Assembly: GCF_002803095.1 (NCBI RefSeq)
Contig: NZ_PGLR01000012.1
Location: 1 to 64,000, forward strand
Length of the DNA: 64,000 nt
Source of the DNA: Pseudomonas sp. ZH-FAD
Lineage (GTDB): Bacteria; Pseudomonadota; Gammaproteobacteria; Pseudomonadales; Pseudomonadaceae
Reading direction: 5' to 3'
The notes under the pieces were generated by a model. That model had not been told where the DNA came from, did no database searches, and was given only the letters and a program-made list of their open reading frames with translations. The first letter of the stretch is position 1, and every line of letters starts with the position of its first letter. Both the position numbers and the translations under genes were made by a program. Of the stretch, positions 59,748-64,000 are shown piece after piece.

Positions 59748-61109
59748 ATGCAGATATGCGTGATTGGAGCAGGATACGTAGGTTTGGTGACGGCGACCTG
59801 TTTTGCCGAGATGGGCAATCAGGTGGTCTGCGTCGAGCGAAATCCGCAGCGCGTCGCAATGCTTTCGCGAGGTGAGGTGCCGATTTATGAACCTGGCCTG
59901 GAGGCGATGCTCAAGGCGCAGCTGGCTGCAGGGCAGCTCAGTTTCACTTCGCAGCTAAAGTCCGGCATCCGCCGCGCCGAGGTGATTTTCATTGCGGTGG
60001 GCACGCCCAGCGGAGAGGACGGTTCGGCCGATCTGAGTCATGTGCTGGCGGTTGCCGACGAGCTGGGTGAACGGCTCGATCATGCATGTCTGGTGGTGGA
60101 CAAATCCACGGTGCCGGTGGGCACCGCCGAGCGTGTGGCGCAGCGCATCAACGCCGGTCTGGCGCGTCGGGAACAACGGGCGCGGGTGATCGTGGCGAGC
60201 AATCCGGAGTTTCTCAAGGAAGGCTCTGCAGTCGAGGACTTCATGCGCCCTGATCGGGTGATCGTCGGCTGCGACGAGGAGCGTGGGCGCGAGTTGCTGC
60301 GCCGGCTGTATGCGCCATTTCTGCGTAATCACGACCGCCTGTTGTGCATGGGCGTGCGCGCCGCCGAGTTCAGCAAGTATGCGGCCAATGCCTTTTTGGC
60401 GACCAAGATTTCCTTTATCAACGAGATGGCAGGTATCTGCGCGCGGTTGGGCGTGGATATCGAGGAGGTACGCCGCGGTATCGGTAGCGACCGGCGTATC
60501 GGCACGCACTTCATTTACGCCGGTTGCGGTTATGGCGGCTCGTGCTTTCCCAAGGATGTGAAAGCGCTGATCCGTACGGCCGAGCACGAGGGCATCGAGC
60601 CGGGCATCCTGCGTGCGGTCGAAGCGCGCAATGCGCTGCAGAAAACGCTGCTGTTCCAGGCCTTGCGCGAGCATTTCAATGGCCACTTGCAGGGGCGGGT
60701 CGTCGCGCTCTGGGGGCTGGCATTCAAGCCCGGTACTGACGATCTGCGTGAAGCGCCCAGTCTGGTGCTGCTCGACGCACTGCTGACCGCCGGCGCCAAG
60801 GTGCAGGCCTGCGACCCTGCTGCCACGGCAGCTGTTGCTGCACGCTATGCGGCGGCCGTCGAGGCGGGGCAACTGGTGCTTAGCGAATCCCCCTATGCCG
60901 TCGCCCAGGGTGCCGATGCGCTGGTGCTGGTGACGGAGTGGAAGCAGTTCCGTCAGCCGGACTTCCCGCGTATTCGCGGTGCGATGCGCATGCCGGTGCT
61001 ATTCGACGGGCGCAACATCTATGACGCCGATCAGCTGGCGGAGCTGGGTTTTCTTTATCGCGGCATCGGTCGACCTGCAAGCGGCAGTTGTAAGGCCAGC
61101 GCGGCTTGA
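59748..61109 (+). CDS. ugd: UDP-glucose 6-dehydrogenase
   Basis: The 453-residue cytoplasmic enzyme oxidises UDP-glucose twice with NAD+ to UDP-glucuronate, a precursor of surface polysaccharides and lipid A aminoarabinose. It has N-terminal Rossmann IGAGYVGLVTATCFAEMG, central ANAFLATKISFINE and catalytic Cys in YGGSCFPKDVKAL (about 262-274). The C-terminal domain contains GLAFKPGTDDLREAPS. The strong AGGAGG site at 59733-59738 fixes the ATG. galU follows after 42 bases and makes its substrate. Confidence 0.95.
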   Translation: MQICVIGAGYVGLVTATCFAEMGNQVVCVERNPQRVAMLSRGEVPIYEPGLEAMLKAQLAAGQLSFTSQLKSGIRRAEVIFIAVGTPSGEDGSADLSHVLAVADELGERLDHACLVVDKSTVPVGTAERVAQRINAGLARREQRARVIVASNPEFLKEGSAVEDFMRPDRVIVGCDEERGRELLRRLYAPFLRNHDRLLCMGVRAAEFSKYAANAFLATKISFINEMAGICARLGVDIEEVRRGIGSDRRIGTHFIYAGCGYGGSCFPKDVKALIRTAEHEGIEPGILRAVEARNALQKTLLFQALREHFNGHLQGRVVALWGLAFKPGTDDLREAPSLVLLDALLTAGAKVQACDPAATAAVAARYAAAVEAGQLVLSESPYAVAQGADALVLVTEWKQFRQPDFPRIRGAMRMPVLFDGRNIYDADQLAELGFLYRGIGRPASGSCKASAA

Positions 61110-61151
61110 TAGACTGAGCGCGCATTCCAACCATCCCCACTAGGGAGTCCC

Positions 61152-61991
61152 ATGATCAAGAAATGCCTGTTCCCCGCTGCCGGTTACGGCACGCGCTTCC
61201 TGCCTGCTACCAAGGCAATGCCCAAGGAAATGTTGCCGGTGGTGAACAAGCCACTGATTCAATATGGGGTTGAAGAGGCACTCGAGGCTGGCCTCAACCA
61301 GATCTCCATCGTCACCGGTCGCGGCAAGCGTGCGCTGGAAGACCATTTTGACGTGAGCTACGAGCTCGAACACCAGATCAAGGGCACCGACAAGGAGAAG
61401 TACCTGGTTGGCATCCGTCGTCTGATCGACGAGTGCAGCTTCTCCTACACCCGTCAGGTCGAAATGAAAGGCCTGGGCCACGCCATCCTCTGCGGTCAGC
61501 CGCTGATCGGTGACGAGCCTTTCGCTGTGGTACTGGCCGACGACCTGTGCCTGAACCTGGAAGGCGATAGCGTACTGGCGCAGATGGTCAAGCTGTACAA
61601 CCAGTTCCGCTGCTCCATCGTGGCGATTCAGGAAGTGCCTAAGGACGAGACCTCCAAATACGGCGTGATCGCCGGCGAGATGATCCGCGAGGACATCTAC
61701 CGCGTCAGCAACATGGTGGAGAAGCCCAAGCCCGAGGACGCGCCGTCGAACCTGGCGATCATCGGTCGCTACATCCTCACCCCGGATATCTTCGATCTGA
61801 TTCGCAGCACTCCGCCGGGCAAGGGTGGTGAAATCCAGATCACCGATGCGCTGATGCGCCAGGCCCAACAGGGCTGCGTGATGGCATACAAGTTCAAGGG
61901 CCAGCGTTTCGATTGCGGTAGCGCCGAGGGTTACATCGACGCGACCAATTTCTGCTTCGAGAACCTGTACAAGACCGGCAAGGCGTTCTGA
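61152..61991 (+). CDS. galU: UTP-glucose-1-phosphate uridylyltransferase
   Basis: The 279-residue enzyme makes UDP-glucose from UTP and glucose 1-phosphate. The nucleotide-binding signature KCLFPAAGYGTRFLPATKAMPKEMLPV opens the protein; VLADDLC (metal/UTP region) and GVEEALEAGLNQISIVTGRGK follow. It is probably co-transcribed with ugd, giving a two-step route from glucose 1-phosphate to UDP-glucuronate. Confidence 0.96.
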   Translation: MIKKCLFPAAGYGTRFLPATKAMPKEMLPVVNKPLIQYGVEEALEAGLNQISIVTGRGKRALEDHFDVSYELEHQIKGTDKEKYLVGIRRLIDECSFSYTRQVEMKGLGHAILCGQPLIGDEPFAVVLADDLCLNLEGDSVLAQMVKLYNQFRCSIVAIQEVPKDETSKYGVIAGEMIREDIYRVSNMVEKPKPEDAPSNLAIIGRYILTPDIFDLIRSTPPGKGGEIQITDALMRQAQQGCVMAYKFKGQRFDCGSAEGYIDATNFCFENLYKTGKAF

Positions 61992-62019
61992 TACGTCTGC
62001 TTATCAGCGCAGCCTTTCG

Positions 62020-62092
62020 TAGGAGCCCCGCCTCGGGGCGAAGCTTTGCGATGTCTCGTAGTCAAGGTTCGCGGCGGGGCGCCGCTCCTACA
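62020..62092. repeat. Palindromic repeat (GTAGGAGC type) after galU
   Basis: GTAGGAGCCCCGCCTCGGGGCGAA and its near complement TTCGCGGCGGGGCGCCGCTCCTAC face each other across about 25 bases. This is a very common intergenic repeat of pseudomonads. Confidence 0.85.
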
Positions 62093-62118
62093 GAATCGGT
62101 GCATTGATGCTCCAACTG

Positions 62119-62141
62119 ACGCCACCTTCGGGTGGCGTTTT
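62119..62141. terminator. Terminator between galU and the VOC protein gene
   Basis: ACGCCACC-TTCG-GGTGGCGT is an 8-bp stem with a UUCG tetraloop followed by TTT, six bases before the convergent gene's stop. Confidence 0.8.
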
Positions 62142-62146
62142 GCATT

Positions 62147-62569
62147 TCAGGGTATCGGCATCTGTTCCGAGCCGGGGCCGAGCGGCTGGCCGTAGCTGAA
62201 TTCGACGTAGTTGCCGGCCGGGTCGCGCAGGCCGCAGTAGTAGCCGACCGGGTAGGGTTCGTCCCGCGGTGGCCAGATCAGGCAGCCCGCTTGTTCGGCC
62301 ATGGCGGCGATGCGATCGACCTCTGCGCGGCTGCCCAGGGCGAAGCCGAAGTGGCTGTAGTCATTGGTGGCCAGGTTCCTGTCCTGGCCGCCGGGCATGA
62401 TCACGAAGATGAACTGGTGTTCCTTGCCCGGCTCGGCCATCCAGACGATGCGTGTGCCTTTGCCGGGGCGCTCGTGGATCACCTGCATGCCACAGAAACG
62501 CTGATAGAAGGCAATGCAGGCGTCGAGATCGGGGACGTGCAGGGCCAGATGGGTCAGGGTAGGGCGCAT
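62147..62569 (-). CDS. VOC-family (glyoxalase/bleomycin resistance/dioxygenase) protein
   Basis: The 140-residue protein has two paired beta-alpha-beta-beta-beta modules. It starts [32 protein letters not shown] and ends [22 protein letters not shown], with His, Glu metal-ligand candidates at H8, H71 region and E124 (approximate). The reaction is unknown. It is convergent with galU and divergent from gor; the same arrangement is found in P. aeruginosa as I recall. Confidence 0.82.
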   Translation of the reverse strand: MRPTLTHLALHVPDLDACIAFYQRFCGMQVIHERPGKGTRIVWMAEPGKEHQFIFVIMPGGQDRNLATNDYSHFGFALGSRAEVDRIAAMAEQAGCLIWPPRDEPYPVGYYCGLRDPAGNYVEFSYGQPLGPGSEQMPIP

Positions 62570-62642
62570 GGTGTTCTCCTCTGCCTATCAGCTTAGCGCG
62601 GGCCTTTACGGTATGCTCCTCGTCTGCCAAGGAGATACCCTC

Positions 62643-64000
62643 ATGAGTTACGACTTCGACCTGTTCGTTATCGGCGCCGGTTCCGGCGGCGTGCGTGCGG
62701 CGCGCTTCGCCGCAGGTTTCGGTGCGCGCGTTGCGGTCGCCGAGAGCCGCTACCTGGGCGGCACCTGCGTCAACGTCGGCTGCGTACCGAAAAAACTGCT
62801 GGTGTACGGCGCGCATTTCGCCGAGGACTTCGAGCAGGCCTCGGGTTTCGGCTGGTCGCTGGGCGAAGCGAATTTTGATTGGACGACGCTGATCGCCAAC
62901 AAGAATCGCGAGATCGAACGCCTCAATGGCATTTACCGCAATCTGTTGACCAACAGCGGCGTCAGTCTGTTCGAGGGGCATGCGCGCATCGTCGATGCAC
63001 ATACCGTCGAAGTGAACGGCCAGCGGCACAGCACTGAACGCATCCTGATCGCCACCGGCGGCTGGCCGCAGATTCCCGATATTCCCGGTCGCGAACACGC
63101 CATCAGTTCCAACGAAGCCTTCTTCCTCAAGCAACTGCCCAAGCGTGTACTGGTGGTGGGCGGCGGTTATATCGCCGTGGAGTTTGCTTCGATCTTCCAT
63201 GGCCTAGGTGCAACTACCTCGCTGCTGTATCGCGGCGACCTGTTCCTGCGAGGTTTCGACGGTGCAGTACGCGAGCACCTGCGCGACGAGTTGAGCAAGA
63301 AGGGCCTGGATCTGCAGTTCAACGCCGACATCGCCAGCATCGAGCGCAAGGGCGATGGCAGCCTGGCTGCGACGCTCAAGGATGGTCGCGTACTGGAGGC
63401 CGATTGCGTGTTCTACGCCACCGGCCGCCGGCCGATGCTGGACAACCTCGGCCTGGAAAACGTCGAGGTCAAGCTGGACAAGCGCGGCTATATCGAAGTC
63501 GATGACCTGTTCCAGACCTCCACGCCGTCGATTCTCGCCCTTGGCGACGTGATCGGCCGCGTGCAGCTGACTCCGGTTGCGCTGGCCGAAGGCATGGCCG
63601 TGGCGCGTCGGTTGTTCAAGCCCGAGGAATACCGGCCGCTGGATTACAGCATGATCCCTACCGCCGTGTTCAGTCTGCCGAACATCGGCACCGTTGGCCT
63701 GAGTGAAGAGCAGGCCATCGAAGCCGGGCACAAGGTGACGATCTTCGAGAGCCGTTTCCGCCCGATGAAGCTGACGCTGACCGAGAACCCGGAGCGCACG
63801 CTGATGAAACTGGTGGTCGATGCCGACAGCGACCGCGTGCTCGGCTGCCATATGGTCGGCCCGGAGGCCGGCGAGATCGTCCAGGGCCTGGCTGTTGCGC
63901 TGAAAGCCGGTGCGACCAAGCAGATCTTCGATGAGACCATCGGTGTGCACCCGAGCGCCGCCGAGGAGTTCGTCACCCTGCGTACGCCGGTCAGCCGCTG
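62643..64000 (+). CDS. gor: Glutathione-disulfide reductase (gor), stop codon at the window edge
   Basis: The 452 codons visible encode essentially the whole enzyme; the last two bases (TG) are the start of a stop codon. The NADPH-dependent flavoenzyme keeps glutathione reduced. It has FAD motif [14 protein letters not shown], redox-active disulfide [18 protein letters not shown] motif [21 protein letters not shown] motif ALGDVIG and the C-terminal catalytic [15 protein letters not shown] precedes the ATG. The length matches Pseudomonas Gor. Confidence 0.95.
   Translation, partial: MSYDFDLFVIGAGSGGVRAARFAAGFGARVAVAESRYLGGTCVNVGCVPKKLLVYGAHFAEDFEQASGFGWSLGEANFDWTTLIANKNREIERLNGIYRNLLTNSGVSLFEGHARIVDAHTVEVNGQRHSTERILIATGGWPQIPDIPGREHAISSNEAFFLKQLPKRVLVVGGGYIAVEFASIFHGLGATTSLLYRGDLFLRGFDGAVREHLRDELSKKGLDLQFNADIASIERKGDGSLAATLKDGRVLEADCVFYATGRRPMLDNLGLENVEVKLDKRGYIEVDDLFQTSTPSILALGDVIGRVQLTPVALAEGMAVARRLFKPEEYRPLDYSMIPTAVFSLPNIGTVGLSEEQAIEAGHKVTIFESRFRPMKLTLTENPERTLMKLVVDADSDRVLGCHMVGPEAGEIVQGLAVALKAGATKQIFDETIGVHPSAAEEFVTLRTPVSR

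Overview
The window is a piece of a Pseudomonas chromosome. OprI, OprF, SigX, CmpX and CysB are unmistakable, the base composition is high-GC, and gene order matches several blocks that I remember from P. aeruginosa PAO1 (tesA/oprI, cysB to the LuxR pair, the RimK-like cluster, ppsA to nirB and nasA, ugd/galU/gor). The species cannot be fixed from the sequence. An OprF of 326 residues without cysteine fits the P. mendocina/oleovorans side of the genus better than P. aeruginosa.

Bases 1-3950 are the end of an integrative element. They hold one end of an IS21-type insertion sequence (four 23-bp direct repeats), a gene-poor AT-rich stretch, a DUF4145 protein, two small cargo proteins and a tyrosine recombinase. 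The recombinase lies against a tesA (arylesterase) gene that has lost its 5' half, so the element appears to have integrated inside tesA. The gene-poor stretch carries two near-identical 19-bp sequences that read, on the minus strand, like promoters for a T7-like phage RNA polymerase (gh-1/T3 type). This is the most unusual signal here: the island may be switched on by an infecting phage.

Bases 4300-25500 are core chromosome: L,D-transpeptidase, oprI, a GntP-type permease, DAHP synthase, PilZ and thioredoxin-like proteins, a ketopantoate-reductase-like gene, a 5'-nucleotidase, a universal stress protein, cysB with a cysteine-poor CysH-like reductase, thrH, pabB, two translationally coupled MalT-like LuxR regulators, and a three-gene ATP-grasp / membrane protein / retropepsin-like protease operon.

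Bases 25700-32600 hold the 2-methylcitrate (propionate) operon gntR-prpB-prpC-acnD-prpF with a palindromic operator. It is followed by the divergent ppsR/ppsA pair, an alpha/beta hydrolase, rraA, and the cell-envelope stress block cmaX-crfX-cmpX-sigX-oprF.

Bases 41900-56800 are a nitrate-assimilation region on the minus strand: an ABC nitrate uptake system, an MFS nitrate transporter with a PP2C-kinase fusion, and nirB-nirD-nasC with cobA downstream. Each of the three operons begins with a clear sigma-54 (-24/-12) promoter and a leader RNA containing a hexaloop hairpin and an intrinsic terminator, the architecture of ANTAR (NasT/NasR) antitermination. Nitrogen limitation and nitrate would therefore gate all three together.

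The right end (57000-64000) carries small conserved proteins, an enoyl-CoA hydratase-like gene, tRNA-Ser(GGA), ugd and galU (UDP-glucose/UDP-glucuronate), a VOC protein and gor, which runs to the last base of the window. Several families of palindromic intergenic repeats are scattered through the core.
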